Positions 7,234 to 15,526 are shown, counted from the stretch's first letter. The stretch is DNA of 64,000 nt from Aminobacter sp. J41 (GCF_000526635.1 NZ_JAGL01000002.1:1-64000); one strand, 5' to 3'. Numbers and translations are program-made. The notes: generated from the letters alone by a model not told the origin.

Positions 7234-9212
7234 GCCTGCTCGAGATCGAGAACCTGCGCCTCGACATCGGCTCCTTGCCTATCCTCAAGGGAGTCAGCCT
7301 TTCGCTCGAACAGGGCGAGGTCATGGGCCTCGTTGGCGAGAGCGGTTCGGGCAAGTCGATGACGGCGCTGGCGGTGATGCAGCTCCTGCCGATCGCGATG
7401 CGAGCTTCCGGCCGCATCACCTTCGACGGCATCGATATTTTGGGAGCGCCGGAAGCAGCGATGAACCGCCTGCGCGGCAACGAGATCGGCATGGTTTTCC
7501 AGGAGCCGATGACCGCGCTCAACCCGGTCAAGACGATCGGCGAGCAGGTGGCCGAGGGCATTCGCTGGCACACCCGCGCCTCGCGCGCTGAGGCGGAAGA
7601 GCGCGCACGAAAAATGCTCGACCGTGTCGGGCTGCCGGAGTCGAAGTTCCCGTTGACCCGTTATCCGCACGAACTGTCGGGCGGCCAGCGTCAGCGCGTG
7701 GTCATCGCCATTGCCTGTGCGCTGGCGCCAAAGCTGCTGATCGCCGACGAACCCACGACTGCGCTCGACGTCGTGCTGCAGAAGCAGATCCTCGAACTGC
7801 TGCGCGACCTCGTCGACGAGCGGAAGATGGGCCTGCTGCTCATCTCGCACGACCTTGCCGTCGTCGCCGACATGTCCGACCGTGTCACCATCATGCGGCA
7901 TGGCGAGGTGATGGAAGCCGGCGAAACCGCCCGCACCCTCACGCAGCAGGCACATCCCTATACGCGGCAGCTCGCGCTTGCCTCGATGCATGTGCCGGAC
8001 CGGGGAAGAAAGGATGCGGCCATTGGCGGAGCAGCAACCACTGGCGCCGGATTGGTACCCCCACCCCTAACCCCTCCCCACAAGGGGGAGGGGAACGTTG
8101 GGGAAACGGCGAGCACGCACTCTTCAACGAAGTCTCCGTTGCGCGACGAAGAGCCGGCAAGCGCAGCAGAGGACGCACATGCGCGCCTTGAAGAGAAAGG
8201 AGACATCTCTTCAACGAATTCATCTGAACACACTGCTTCCTCCGCGACAGGCACGATAAGGGAAGGAGTTTCTTCCAAGTCCCCCTCCCCCTTGTGGGGA
8301 GGGGTTAGGGGTGGGGGTAACAACACTTCCTCCAGCGAAGGCGTTTCCGGCCAGGCCGTTTCTGCCGGCCAAGGCGTCTCCACCGCATCCCGCCCCCTCC
8401 TTTCAGTCCGCAATGTCGTCCGCGACTATCCGAACCGCCGCACATCGCTGTTCAGGGTTCCCGACGTCTTCCGCGCGGTCGATGACGTGTCGTTCCAGAT
8501 CGCTGGGGGGCAGTCGGTGGCGCTGGTAGGCAGGTCGGGCTGCGGGAAGTCGACGCTGGCGCGCATGATCCTCGCCCTCGACCGCCCGACGTCCGGCTCG
8601 ATCAACGTCGACGGGCACGAGGTCAGCGCCTTGCCCGAGGCCCAGCTGAAGCCCGCGCGGCGCAGCATGCAGGTCGTCTTCCAGGACCCGTACGGCTCGT
8701 TCAACCCGCGCCACAAGGTCGAGCGGCTGGTGGCTGAGCCGTTGCATCTGCTCGATGAGGCGCCCTCGCCCGCCGAACGCCGCGAGCTGGTCGCTGATGC
8801 GCTCGACAAGGTCGGCCTGAAGCCGTCCGACATGGGAAAATACCCGCACGAGTTTTCCGGCGGCCAGCGCCAGCGCATCTCGATCGCCCGCGCCATCATC
8901 ACCCGTCCGAAGCTGATCGTTGCAGACGAGCCGGTCTCGGCACTGGACGTGTCGATCCGCGCGCAGGTACTGGACCTTTTCGCCGACCTCAACGCGCGGC
9001 TCGGCGTCGCCTACCTCTTCATCACCCACGACCTCACGGTCGCCCGCGCAATCACCGACGAGGTGATGGTGATGCAGGAAGGCCGCATCGTCGAGACCGG
9101 CAGGACCGACGAAGTCCTTGACCACCCTCAGTCGGATGCCGCAAAGGCTCTGGTGGAAGCAGCGCCCGATCTCCAGCGAGCGCTTGAACGGCGTCTCGCC
9201 AGACTGGGCTGA
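7230..9212 (+). CDS. Fused two-domain ABC ATPase (DppD-DppF type) with an expanded linker
   Basis: This 660-residue protein energises the importer; both nucleotide-binding domains are in one chain. Domain 1 (about 1-257) has Walker A GESGSGKS (36-43), signature LSGGQRQR (149-156) and Walker B LLIADEP. Domain 2 (about 389-650) has Walker A GRSGCGKS, signature FSGGQRQR and Walker B LIVADEP. Fusions in this family are common in rhizobia, but the linker here (about 258-388) is unusually long, low in complexity and Ser/Thr/Gly rich. It encodes two short proline/glycine-rich segments, PPPLTPPHKGEG and SPSPLWGGVRGGG, which are the two arms of a 38-bp inverted repeat. The reading frame is intact throughout, so the insert appears tolerated. 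Confidence 0.93.
   Translation: MSLLEIENLRLDIGSLPILKGVSLSLEQGEVMGLVGESGSGKSMTALAVMQLLPIAMRASGRITFDGIDILGAPEAAMNRLRGNEIGMVFQEPMTALNPVKTIGEQVAEGIRWHTRASRAEAEERARKMLDRVGLPESKFPLTRYPHELSGGQRQRVVIAIACALAPKLLIADEPTTALDVVLQKQILELLRDLVDERKMGLLLISHDLAVVADMSDRVTIMRHGEVMEAGETARTLTQQAHPYTRQLALASMHVPDRGRKDAAIGGAATTGAGLVPPPLTPPHKGEGNVGETASTHSSTKSPLRDEEPASAAEDAHARLEEKGDISSTNSSEHTASSATGTIREGVSSKSPSPLWGGVRGGGNNTSSSEGVSGQAVSAGQGVSTASRPLLSVRNVVRDYPNRRTSLFRVPDVFRAVDDVSFQIAGGQSVALVGRSGCGKSTLARMILALDRPTSGSINVDGHEVSALPEAQLKPARRSMQVVFQDPYGSFNPRHKVERLVAEPLHLLDEAPSPAERRELVADALDKVGLKPSDMGKYPHEFSGGQRQRISIARAIITRPKLIVADEPVSALDVSIRAQVLDLFADLNARLGVAYLFITHDLTVARAITDEVMVMQEGRIVETGRTDEVLDHPQSDAAKALVEAAPDLQRALERRLARLG
8056..8093 (+). 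repeat. 38-bp inverted repeat, arm 1, inside the ABC ATPase linker
   Basis: This arm is an exact reverse complement of 8282-8319. The inner part is itself a hairpin (CCCCTCCCC-ACAA-GGGGG-AGGGG), the form of short palindromic elements that spread through Hyphomicrobiales genomes. It is translated in frame as VPPPLTPPHKGEG. Confidence 0.9.
8282..8319 (-). repeat. 38-bp inverted repeat, arm 2, inside the ABC ATPase linker
   Basis: All 38 bases match the reverse complement of 8056-8093. The two arms are separated by 188 bp of coding sequence and are translated in different frames relative to the element (SPSPLWGGVRGGG here). Identity without any drift suggests recent insertion or gene conversion. 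Confidence 0.9.
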
Positions 9213-9218
9213 ACCTGA

Positions 9219-9974
9219 ATGCTCGTTGACCTTGCACCTCACATCGTCGCGCTCCTCATCGGCGTGGCGTTCCTTGCCGGTTTCATCGACTCGATCGCCG
9301 GTGGCGGCGGGCTGATTACGGTGCCGGCCATGTTGCTCGCCGGTTTCCCGCCGGTTGATGCGCTCGGAACCAACAAGCTGCAGGGCCTGTTCGGCTCCGG
9401 CTCGGCAACCATCGCCTACGCCTCCAAGGGACACGTCGACCTGCGCAAGCAGCTACCGGCTGCGCTGATCTCGTTCGTCGGCGCGGTGCTGGGCGCGGGC
9501 CTTGCGACCATCCTGCCGGGCGAGTGGCTGCGGATGATCCTGCCGCCGCTGCTCATCGCGATCGCGCTCTACTTCGCCTTCAAGCCGAACATGGACGATG
9601 TGGATCGCGCCCAGCGCATCACGCCAGCCATGTTCGCGCTGGTTGTCGTGCCCCTTATCGGCTTCTACGACGGCGTGTTCGGCCCCGGCACTGGTTCGTT
9701 CTTCATGCTCGCCTTCGTGGCACTGGCCGGTTACGGCGTACTGAAGGCCACCGCCCACACCAAGCTCCTGAACTTCTCCTCGAACCTCGGCGGCTTTGCA
9801 TTGTTCGCCGCGGTGGGCGTCGTTCACTGGCAGATCGGGCTGGTGATGGGCATCTCGCAATTCATCGGCGCCCGCGTCGGCGCGGGACTCGCGATGAAGA
9901 ATGGCGCGAAGCTCATCAAGCCGCTGCTGGTCATCACCTGCGTTGCGCTGGCGATCCGCCTGCTGATTGCTTGA
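9219..9974 (+). CDS. TSUP (TauE/SafE) family membrane permease
   Basis: This is a 251-residue integral membrane protein with seven or eight spans. The TSUP repeats are recognisable: FLAGFIDSIAGGGGLITVPAMLLAG and GTNKLQGLFGSGSATIAY in the first half, and FYDGVFGPGTGSFFML plus TKLLNFSSNLGGFALF in the second. Family members move sulfonates, sulfite, sulfoacetate or other small organic anions; nothing here fixes the substrate. It starts 6 bases after the ABC ATPase stop and so probably shares its transcript, though its function need not be related. Confidence 0.9.
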   Translation: MLVDLAPHIVALLIGVAFLAGFIDSIAGGGGLITVPAMLLAGFPPVDALGTNKLQGLFGSGSATIAYASKGHVDLRKQLPAALISFVGAVLGAGLATILPGEWLRMILPPLLIAIALYFAFKPNMDDVDRAQRITPAMFALVVVPLIGFYDGVFGPGTGSFFMLAFVALAGYGVLKATAHTKLLNFSSNLGGFALFAAVGVVHWQIGLVMGISQFIGARVGAGLAMKNGAKLIKPLLVITCVALAIRLLIA

Positions 9975-10052
9975 GTCTTCGCGCGGGCGACGCTTTCGAC
10001 TATTCTCGGTCAGGACTTGCCTCTCTCGGGCAGCAACAACTGGGAGACTGTC

Positions 10053-10481
10053 ATGACCTATTCGCCGCATGAGGCGCCTCGGATCTACCCGACCTTCCGC
10101 TTCCGCAACGCGACCGCGATGCTGGAATGGCTGACGCAGACGATCGGCTTCCAGATCCTCACCCGCTACGACAATGACGACGGTACAGTTGCCCATGCGG
10201 AACTTGCATTGGGCTCATCGATCATCATGTGCGGCGAGGTCCGCAACGATGCCTTCGGTGCCCTAGTTGGCGCGCCGGGCGAACAGGGCGGCAAGGCGCT
10301 CTACGTTGCGGTCGAGGACGTCGACACGCTGTTTGCTCGCGTGACCGCTTCTGGCGTGAAGATCGAGGAACAACTCACCGACCGCAGCTATGGCAGCCGC
10401 GAGTTCATATGCCGCGATCCGGAAGGCAACGTGTGGTGCTTTGGTACCTACTGGCCGAAGGCAGCTGATGCGCAAATTTGA
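10053..10481 (+). CDS. VOC/glyoxalase-fold protein
   Basis: The 142-residue protein has one vicinal-oxygen-chelate unit made of paired beta-alpha-beta-beta-beta modules. Visible features are the N-terminal PTFRFRNATAMLEWLTQTIGFQI strand-helix and the closing RDPEGNVWCFGTYWP strand, typical of PhnB- and bleomycin-resistance-like members. The start at 10053 follows GGGAGA at good distance; an ORF extension to 10017 is not needed. Metal ligands and substrate are not clear. It stands alone between the TSUP gene and the acyl-CoA dehydrogenase gene. Confidence 0.8.
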   Translation: MTYSPHEAPRIYPTFRFRNATAMLEWLTQTIGFQILTRYDNDDGTVAHAELALGSSIIMCGEVRNDAFGALVGAPGEQGGKALYVAVEDVDTLFARVTASGVKIEEQLTDRSYGSREFICRDPEGNVWCFGTYWPKAADAQI

Positions 10482-10608
10482 ACGCGCCCAGCATCTCGCT
10501 ATCGCATCGGCGCACAACCCCTTTGCGGGCCGGCCGTGTTGCGCCCGACCGTCAATGGAATAGATTGGCAGCAAGGTCAAAGAGCATTCAGTCCATAGGG
10601 AGGACGCC

Positions 10609-11769
10609 ATGGACGCGGCCAATCCTGCTGCCCAGTTCGAACTCAACGAAGACCAGCGCGCGATCCAGGAGATGACGCGCGACTTCGCAGCCGATCGGGT
10701 GGCTCCGCTCGCGCTCGAATGGGACCACAACCGCCACTTTCCGTCCGACGTCATCCGGGAGACCGGGTCGCTCGGCTTCGGCGGCATCTACGTCCGCGAG
10801 GATGTCGGCGGCTCTGGCCTCGGTCGGCTGGACGCGGTGCTGATCTTCGAGGCGCTCGCCGCCGCCTGTCCCGGCTTCTCGTCGATGATCTCGATCCACA
10901 ACATGGCGGCGTGGATGATCGACACGTTCGGCGCGGAAGAGCAGCGCCAGCGCTTCCTGCCGAAGATGACGTCGTTCGAATGGATGGCGAGTTACTGCCT
11001 GACCGAACCCGGCGCGGGCTCGGATGCCGCCGCGCTGCGCACCCGCGCGGTCCGTGACGGCGACCACTACGTGCTCAACGGGACGAAGCAGTTCATCTCC
11101 GGCGCCGGCGAGTCCGACGTTTATGTCGTCATGGCGCGCACCGGCGAAGATGGCCCCAAGGGTGTTTCCACCTTCATCATCCCGAAGGACGCGCCGGGGC
11201 TCTCTTTCGGCCCGTCCGAGAAGAAGATGGGCTGGCACATGCAGCCAACCCGGCAGGTAATCTTCCAGGACTGCCGGGTGCCGGCGGAAGACCTGCTCAT
11301 GGGGGAAGGCGCGGGCTTCCGCATTGCCATGGCCGGCCTCGACGGCGGCCGCCTCAACATTGCGGCCTGTTCCCTCGGCGGTGCGCAGGCCGCGTTCGAG
11401 AAGGCGCTTGCCTATTCCGGCGAGCGTAATGCCTTCGGCAAGCCGATCAACCAGTTCCAGGCCCTGCAGTTCAAGCTGGCCGACATGGAGACGGACCTGC
11501 AGGCCTCGCGGATGATGCTCTACACGGCGGCGTCAAAGCTCGACCGCAAGACGCCGGACGCCGGCACGTGGTCGGCAATGGCTAAACGCTTCGTGACCGA
11601 CACCTGCTTCAACGTCGCCAACGAGGCACTGCAGCTGCACGGCGGCTACGGCTATCTGCACGAATACGGCATCGAGAAGCTGGTGCGCGACCTGCGCGTC
11701 CACCAGATCCTCGAAGGCACCAACGAGATCATGCGCGTCATCATCGCGAGGTACTTGGTGGGTAGGTGA
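10609..11769 (+). CDS. Acyl-CoA dehydrogenase, isobutyryl-CoA dehydrogenase-like
   Basis: This FAD enzyme probably oxidises isobutyryl-CoA to methacrylyl-CoA in valine breakdown. The start follows GGGAGGACGCC. The 386 residues show the ACAD layout: helical N domain, the FAD-binding strand motif SYCLTEPGAGSDAAAL at about 126-141, the second flavin motif QLHGGYGYLHEYGIE at about 343-357, and catalytic Glu in HQILEGTNEIMR near the C terminus. Specificity for isobutyryl-CoA is inferred from resemblance to ACAD8 and from the mmsB gene directly downstream. Confidence 0.88.
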   Translation: MDAANPAAQFELNEDQRAIQEMTRDFAADRVAPLALEWDHNRHFPSDVIRETGSLGFGGIYVREDVGGSGLGRLDAVLIFEALAAACPGFSSMISIHNMAAWMIDTFGAEEQRQRFLPKMTSFEWMASYCLTEPGAGSDAAALRTRAVRDGDHYVLNGTKQFISGAGESDVYVVMARTGEDGPKGVSTFIIPKDAPGLSFGPSEKKMGWHMQPTRQVIFQDCRVPAEDLLMGEGAGFRIAMAGLDGGRLNIAACSLGGAQAAFEKALAYSGERNAFGKPINQFQALQFKLADMETDLQASRMMLYTAASKLDRKTPDAGTWSAMAKRFVTDTCFNVANEALQLHGGYGYLHEYGIEKLVRDLRVHQILEGTNEIMRVIIARYLVGR

Positions 11770-11836
11770 TTAGGGGGTTAGGGACTTAGGGGTCTAGGGC
11801 GAGCACACTCCCCTACGCCCTTATTCACCTACTCCC
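11763..11836. repeat. G-rich/C-rich inverted repeat between the acyl-CoA dehydrogenase gene and mmsB
   Basis: TAGGTGA (11763-11769, covering the stop codon) is mirrored by TCACCTA (11830-11836). The space between is built from repeated TTAGGGG/CTAGGG units and complementary CTCCCCTA units. The RNA could fold into a long imperfect stem between the two genes. Confidence 0.45.
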
Positions 11837-11858
11837 CTACCATTCAGGGAGGAAACAC

Positions 11859-12749
11859 ATGAGCACCATTGCATTCGTCGGCCTCGGCAACATGGGCAAC
11901 CCGATGGCCGCGAACCTGGTCAAGGCAGGTTACATAGTTCGCGGCTTCGACCTGGTGGACGCCAACCTGAAGACCGCCGAGGGTAACGGCCTGAAGATCG
12001 CATCCAGCGCGGCGGATGCGGTCGCTGGCGCCGACATCGTCATCACCATGCTGCCGGCCGGCAAACACGTTCTCTCCGTCTACGGCGACATCGTCCCAGC
12101 GGCCGCAAAGGGCATACTGTTCATCGATTCCTCCACCATCGATGTCGACTCCGCGCGCAAGGCGCATGCGATTGCACAGGAAGGCGGCATGCTGTCGATC
12201 GACGCACCGGTGTCCGGTGGCGTCGGCGGCGCAGCAGCAGGCACCCTCACCTTCATGGCCGGCGGAACGCAGGAAGCCTTTGCGAAGGCCGAACCGGTCC
12301 TGAAGCCGATGGCTGGCAAGATCGTCCACTGCGGCGACGCAGGTGCCGGCCAGGCAGCCAAGATCTGCAACAACATGCTGCTCGGCATCTCGATGATCGG
12401 CGTCGGCGAAGCCTTTGTGCTCGCCGAAAAACTCGGCCTTTCGCACCAGGCACTTTTTGACGTCGCATCCACTTCATCCGGCCAGTGCTGGTCGCTGACG
12501 ACCTATTGCCCGGTCCCCGGCCCGGTTCCTTCCTCTCCCGCCAATCGCGACTACAAGCCGGGCTTCGCCACTGCTCTGATGTTGAAGGACCTGCGCCTGT
12601 CGCAGGAAGCAGCACAGAGCTCTGGCGCTGCAACTCCTCTCGGCGCCGCGGCGGCGCAGCTTTATGCGCTCTACGAGGCGGCCGGCGGCGGCGGCGAAGA
12701 CTTTTCAGCCATCATCCGCTTCCTCAGGGGCGAGCATCCCGCCAGCTAA
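11859..12749 (+). CDS. mmsB: 3-hydroxyisobutyrate dehydrogenase
   Basis: MmsB oxidises 3-hydroxyisobutyrate to methylmalonate semialdehyde with NAD+ in valine catabolism. The 296 residues match the family: N-terminal Rossmann motif FVGLGNMGNPMAANL, the substrate loop DAPVSGGVGGAAAGTLTFM at about 111-129, catalytic Lys in GQAAKICNNMLLG at about 168, and C-terminal KDLRLSQEAAQ. GGGAGG precedes the ATG. It lies about 90 bases after the acyl-CoA dehydrogenase gene. The enoyl-CoA hydratase, hydrolase and mmsA steps are not in this window. Confidence 0.95.
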   Translation: MSTIAFVGLGNMGNPMAANLVKAGYIVRGFDLVDANLKTAEGNGLKIASSAADAVAGADIVITMLPAGKHVLSVYGDIVPAAAKGILFIDSSTIDVDSARKAHAIAQEGGMLSIDAPVSGGVGGAAAGTLTFMAGGTQEAFAKAEPVLKPMAGKIVHCGDAGAGQAAKICNNMLLGISMIGVGEAFVLAEKLGLSHQALFDVASTSSGQCWSLTTYCPVPGPVPSSPANRDYKPGFATALMLKDLRLSQEAAQSSGAATPLGAAAAQLYALYEAAGGGGEDFSAIIRFLRGEHPAS

Positions 12750-12900
12750 TCACAACCTGTGCGTTTATTCAGCATTCACTGAACAATTTCAGGCTGTGAC
12801 GGACGTTACACCCTGCCCTCAGAGGGTGATTTTTCGCACTTCGAGGCGGAAAAATCGCGAATTTAGATTTGCTTAAGTTTTTGATAACCCGACGGTAACG

Positions 12901-13075
12901 ATGTCCGACTAAAACGGTGGGTGAGCGGCAAACGCAGCCGCCGAACTCCGGATCAGGTATTGCGTACCGGAGTGTACAGTTTCGCTAGAGTTTTGCGTAA
13001 GCGAAGCGCCATGCGTATCTTTGGCAAGACCGCGTCCCTCCCCCGCCGGGAGGACGCGGTTCTGCTGCTTTCTGA
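12901..13075 (+). ncRNA. Candidate non-coding RNA with three stem-loops
   Basis: The string of three hairpins ends in ACCGCGTCC/GGACGCGGT (13029-13037, 13052-13060), followed by the T-rich TCTGCTGCTTTCT. Such an arrangement downstream of an AT-rich segment is what a free-standing small RNA would look like. The T-tract is interrupted, so termination is uncertain. The stretch could instead be the structured 3' end of the mmsB transcript. I do not recognise an Rfam family. Confidence 0.25.
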
Positions 13076-13138
13076 GATATGCGGGCGCTCGCTTTCAGCG
13101 TCTCCCTGAGCGCATCTAAAGCCCCTACCGTGCGCATG

Positions 13139-13168
13139 AAAAAGGGACGAAGCTTTCGCTCCGCCCCT
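13139..13168 (-). terminator. Rho-independent terminator of the class III aminotransferase gene
   Basis: Read on the minus strand, an imperfect GGGCGGAGC-GAAA-GCTTCGTCCC hairpin is followed directly by TTTTT (13143-13139). It lies about 15 bases beyond the aminotransferase stop codon. Confidence 0.65.
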
Positions 13169-13183
13169 CCAAATTCGCCTCAG

Positions 13184-14560
13184 TTACTTGCGCAGGTCGC
13201 GCTCGGCGCGGTCCAGCGCCTTGAGGATCCGCTCCACCGCAAGATCGATCGTCTGCCTCGTCCAGATCAGCGGCGGCGACATGATCATGGTATCGCCGGT
13301 CGCGCGCAGCATCATGCCATTTGCAATTGCATGGTCGCGGACGACGACAGCCGCGCTGCCCTCATCCGGGAAGCGCTCGCGCGTCTCCTTGTCCTTTACG
13401 ATTTCAATGGCACCCATCAGGCCGAACGAGCGCACCTCACCGACGATCCCATGGCCGGCGATGCGCTCCTTGAGCGCCTGGTTGAAGTAGGGGCCGGTTT
13501 CGTTGCGGACGCGCTCGATCAGCCCTTCTTTCTCGATGATTTCGAGGTTGGCGAGCGCCACGGCGCAGGCAACCGGATGCCCCGAATAGGTGTAGCCGTG
13601 GTAGAATTCGCCGCCCTTCTCGACCAGCGTCGAAGAAATACGGTCGCCGACCAGCAGCGCCGACAGCGGCTGGTAGCCGGAGGTCAGCGCCTTAGCTGTG
13701 GTGATGGTGTCGGGCTCCACGCCCATCGCCTGCGCCGCGAACCACTCGCCGGTGCGGCCATAGCCGGTGATCACCTCGTCCAGCATCAGCAGCACGTCGT
13801 ACTTGCGGCAGATGCGCTGGACTTCCGGCCAGTAGCTCGCTGGCGGGATCTTCACGCCGCCCGCGCCCATGATCGGTTCGCCGATGAAGGCGGCCACGTT
13901 CTCGGGGCCATGCTCGAGGATCGCATCCTCGATTGCCTTTGCCGCGCGGATGCCGAAGTCATGCTCGCTCTCGCCAGGCTGCGCCAGCTCGAAGGAATAC
14001 GGCATCATCACATGGACGATATTCGGCACGGCACCGCCCAGCTGCGAATGCATCGCCGACATCCCGCCCAGCGACGTGCCGGCAACGGTAGAGCCGTGGT
14101 AGGCGTTGTGGCGCGAGATCACGATGTTCTTCTGCGGCTTGCCCTCAAGCGCCCAGTAGTGGCGCACGAGACGCAGCGCGGTATCGTTCGCTTCCGAACC
14201 CGACGAGCCGTAGAAAACCTGGTTGATGTGCGGCGGCGCGATCTCGGCGAGCTTCTTTGACAAAAGCACCGGCGTCGGCGTCGTGCAGCGGAAGAAAGAG
14301 TTGTAATACGGCAGCTCTTTCATCTGCTTGTAGGCCGCGTCAGCGAGCTCGTGGCGGCCATATCCGATGTTCACGCACCAAAGGCCGGCCATGCCGTCGA
14401 GGATCTCGTTTCCTTCCGAATCGTAGATATACGGCCCTTCAGCGCGCGTTATCATGCGGCTGCCGGCACCGCGCAGGTCCTTGTGGTCGGTAAACGGATG
14501 GAGGTGGTGCGCAGCATCGATCTCCTGAAGCTGCTTCAGGGAAAAATTCTGATAAGACAT
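13184..14560 (-). CDS. Class III (omega-amino acid) pyridoxal-phosphate aminotransferase
   Basis: This 458-residue enzyme transfers amino groups from omega-amines or amino acids to pyruvate or a 2-oxo acid. Class III features are clear: GMAGLWCVNIGYG near the N terminus, YGSSGSEANDTALR (about 117-130) for cofactor binding, LMLDEVITGYGRTG (about 258-271), and the Schiff-base Lys in TTAKALTSGY (about 290). It resembles SpuC-like putrescine-pyruvate and BauA-like beta-alanine-pyruvate enzymes. The exact donor cannot be read from sequence, and the neighbours do not decide it. Confidence 0.88.
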   Translation of the reverse strand: MSYQNFSLKQLQEIDAAHHLHPFTDHKDLRGAGSRMITRAEGPYIYDSEGNEILDGMAGLWCVNIGYGRHELADAAYKQMKELPYYNSFFRCTTPTPVLLSKKLAEIAPPHINQVFYGSSGSEANDTALRLVRHYWALEGKPQKNIVISRHNAYHGSTVAGTSLGGMSAMHSQLGGAVPNIVHVMMPYSFELAQPGESEHDFGIRAAKAIEDAILEHGPENVAAFIGEPIMGAGGVKIPPASYWPEVQRICRKYDVLLMLDEVITGYGRTGEWFAAQAMGVEPDTITTAKALTSGYQPLSALLVGDRISSTLVEKGGEFYHGYTYSGHPVACAVALANLEIIEKEGLIERVRNETGPYFNQALKERIAGHGIVGEVRSFGLMGAIEIVKDKETRERFPDEGSAAVVVRDHAIANGMMLRATGDTMIMSPPLIWTRQTIDLAVERILKALDRAERDLRK

Positions 14561-14867
14561 GTAATTAGCTTCTCCGATTGAATCATCTCGGCAAGTTCTG
14601 CCGGGTGAAGGTCAGTCGGAAAGTGGCGGCGAATAGCCGATCCGAGCGCAGAGGATCAGCAACTCGGAATGCCGGGTTCGCGTGGAAGGTGTTACGGCGA
14701 TACGGTCCGCCATGATATGCTGCAGTCTGATCGTCATGTCTCGCAGCATAGACCGCGCTCAAGCCTTTCAACAAGTGTCCGTGAACGGCGGAACATGAAG
14801 AATAAGCGGGGCGTTCCTCTGCCGGCAGACCAACATCCTCGGCCCTGCTCACGGGAGGAGCACCACC
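14561..14867. other. Divergent intergenic region, no gene seen
   Basis: These 307 bases separate the divergent aminotransferase gene and secreted-repeat gene. The small frames here overlap real genes or lack ribosome sites. Only the GGGAGGAGCACCACC ribosome site in front of 14868 stands out. No operator or riboswitch could be recognised. Confidence 0.5.
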
Positions 14868-15245
14868 ATGAAGATCGCTGTGACTGCACTTGCGACCCTG
14901 TTTCTGGGCGTCGCTGCCGCCTATGCCGAAGAACCCGCCAAGGTTCAGACGATCGGCGACAAGAAGGTCTACACCGACCAGAACGGCATGACGCTTTACA
15001 CCTTCGACAAGGACGAAGCCGGGAAGTCGAATTGCGATGCCGGATGCCTGGCTAAATGGCCGGCATTCAAGGCAGAGGAAGGCGCGACGGCAGAGGGCGA
15101 CTGGTCGGTGGTCGACGCAACCGACGGCACCAAGATGTGGGCCTACAAGGGCAAGCCGCTCTACACGTGGGTCGATGACAAACAGCCCGGCGACATGTCC
15201 GGCGACGGTGTCGGCGGCGTCTGGCACATCGCAGTCGCGGAATAG
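14868..15245 (+). CDS. Secreted 'lipoprotein_15' repeat protein (COG4315)
   Basis: This 125-residue exported protein has a Sec signal peptide ending near AAAYAEE and no lipobox Cys. Two copies of the family repeat are visible: DKKVYTDQNGMTLYTFDKD and DGTKMWAYKGKPLYTWVDD. A conserved Cys pair, NCDAGCLAKWPAF, lies between them. The family is common in Proteobacteria and its biochemical role is not established; haem or metal-related functions have been suggested. It has a strong ribosome site and is followed by a hairpin terminator, so it is probably a single-gene unit. Confidence 0.85.
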   Translation: MKIAVTALATLFLGVAAAYAEEPAKVQTIGDKKVYTDQNGMTLYTFDKDEAGKSNCDAGCLAKWPAFKAEEGATAEGDWSVVDATDGTKMWAYKGKPLYTWVDDKQPGDMSGDGVGGVWHIAVAE

Positions 15246-15268
15246 CCTTTTTGAACCACCGACGAGAA

Positions 15269-15292
15269 GATGCGGCGCTTCTGCGCCGCATC
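15269..15292. terminator. Bidirectional hairpin terminator
   Basis: GATGCGGCGC-TTCT-GCGCCGCATC is a perfect 10-bp stem between two convergent genes (secreted-repeat gene on plus, small gene on minus). It lacks a long T-tract on either side. Confidence 0.6.
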
Positions 15293-15307
15293 CTGATTCA
15301 CGGCTGG

Positions 15308-15526
15308 TTATATCACCGGCTCGAATCCCTGCGGCCGGATGAAGGACAGCTGACGGCCCTTGTTGATCGCGATCATCGTGACGATCTGGGCCAGCTCTTC
15401 ATCGGTATGTTCACAGTCAGGCATGTGCTCTCGGATGTCCGAAACCACGTTCGGGACTGAAATCAGGGCCGCCTTGCTGTCCGCGATGATCTGCTCCGCA
15501 AACGCTGCGACTGAAACCCGCTTCAC
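15308..15526 (-). CDS. Small conserved-looking protein of unknown function
   Basis: The 72-residue frame starts at a GTG preceded by AGGAGG with a 6-base spacer, which is good evidence for translation. The sequence is soluble, with mixed charge and one Cys (MPDCEHTDEELAQI), followed by an amphipathic helix and a short C-terminal RPQGFEPVI. I do not recognise the family. It is convergent with the secreted-repeat gene and shares its hairpin terminator. It could be mistaken for noise without the ribosome site. Confidence 0.6.
   Translation of the reverse strand: MKRVSVAAFAEQIIADSKAALISVPNVVSDIREHMPDCEHTDEELAQIVTMIAINKGRQLSFIRPQGFEPVI

Larger units (their letters stand above)
12750..13183. other. 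Gene-free stretch with possible structured RNA
   Basis: These 434 bases between convergent genes have no credible ORF. The left part (about 12840-12900) is AT-rich. It is followed by three stem-loops in a row: ACTCCGG/CCGGAGT (12945-12951, 12967-12973), TTCGCT/AGCGAA (12981-12986, 13000-13005) and a strong 9-bp stem with inner extension (13029-13060). A separate hairpin with a T-run at 13139-13168 serves the minus-strand aminotransferase gene. Confidence 0.6.

Noticed and set aside
8041-8335. Frameshift or pseudogene in the fused ABC ATPase gene
   Set aside because: The frame is continuous and both ATPase domains keep Walker A, signature and Walker B motifs, so the repeat-bearing linker is an insertion and not a disruption.
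12941-12985. Signal recognition particle (4.5S) RNA, suggested by a GGATCAGGTAT-like stretch in a loop
   Set aside because: The conserved SRP loop (GGTCAGGTCCGGAAGGAAGCAGC-type) is absent and the stems are too short.
14583-15227. Minus-strand frame opposite the secreted-repeat protein gene
   Set aside because: The plus-strand gene has a signal peptide, family repeats and a ribosome site; the antisense frame has none of these.
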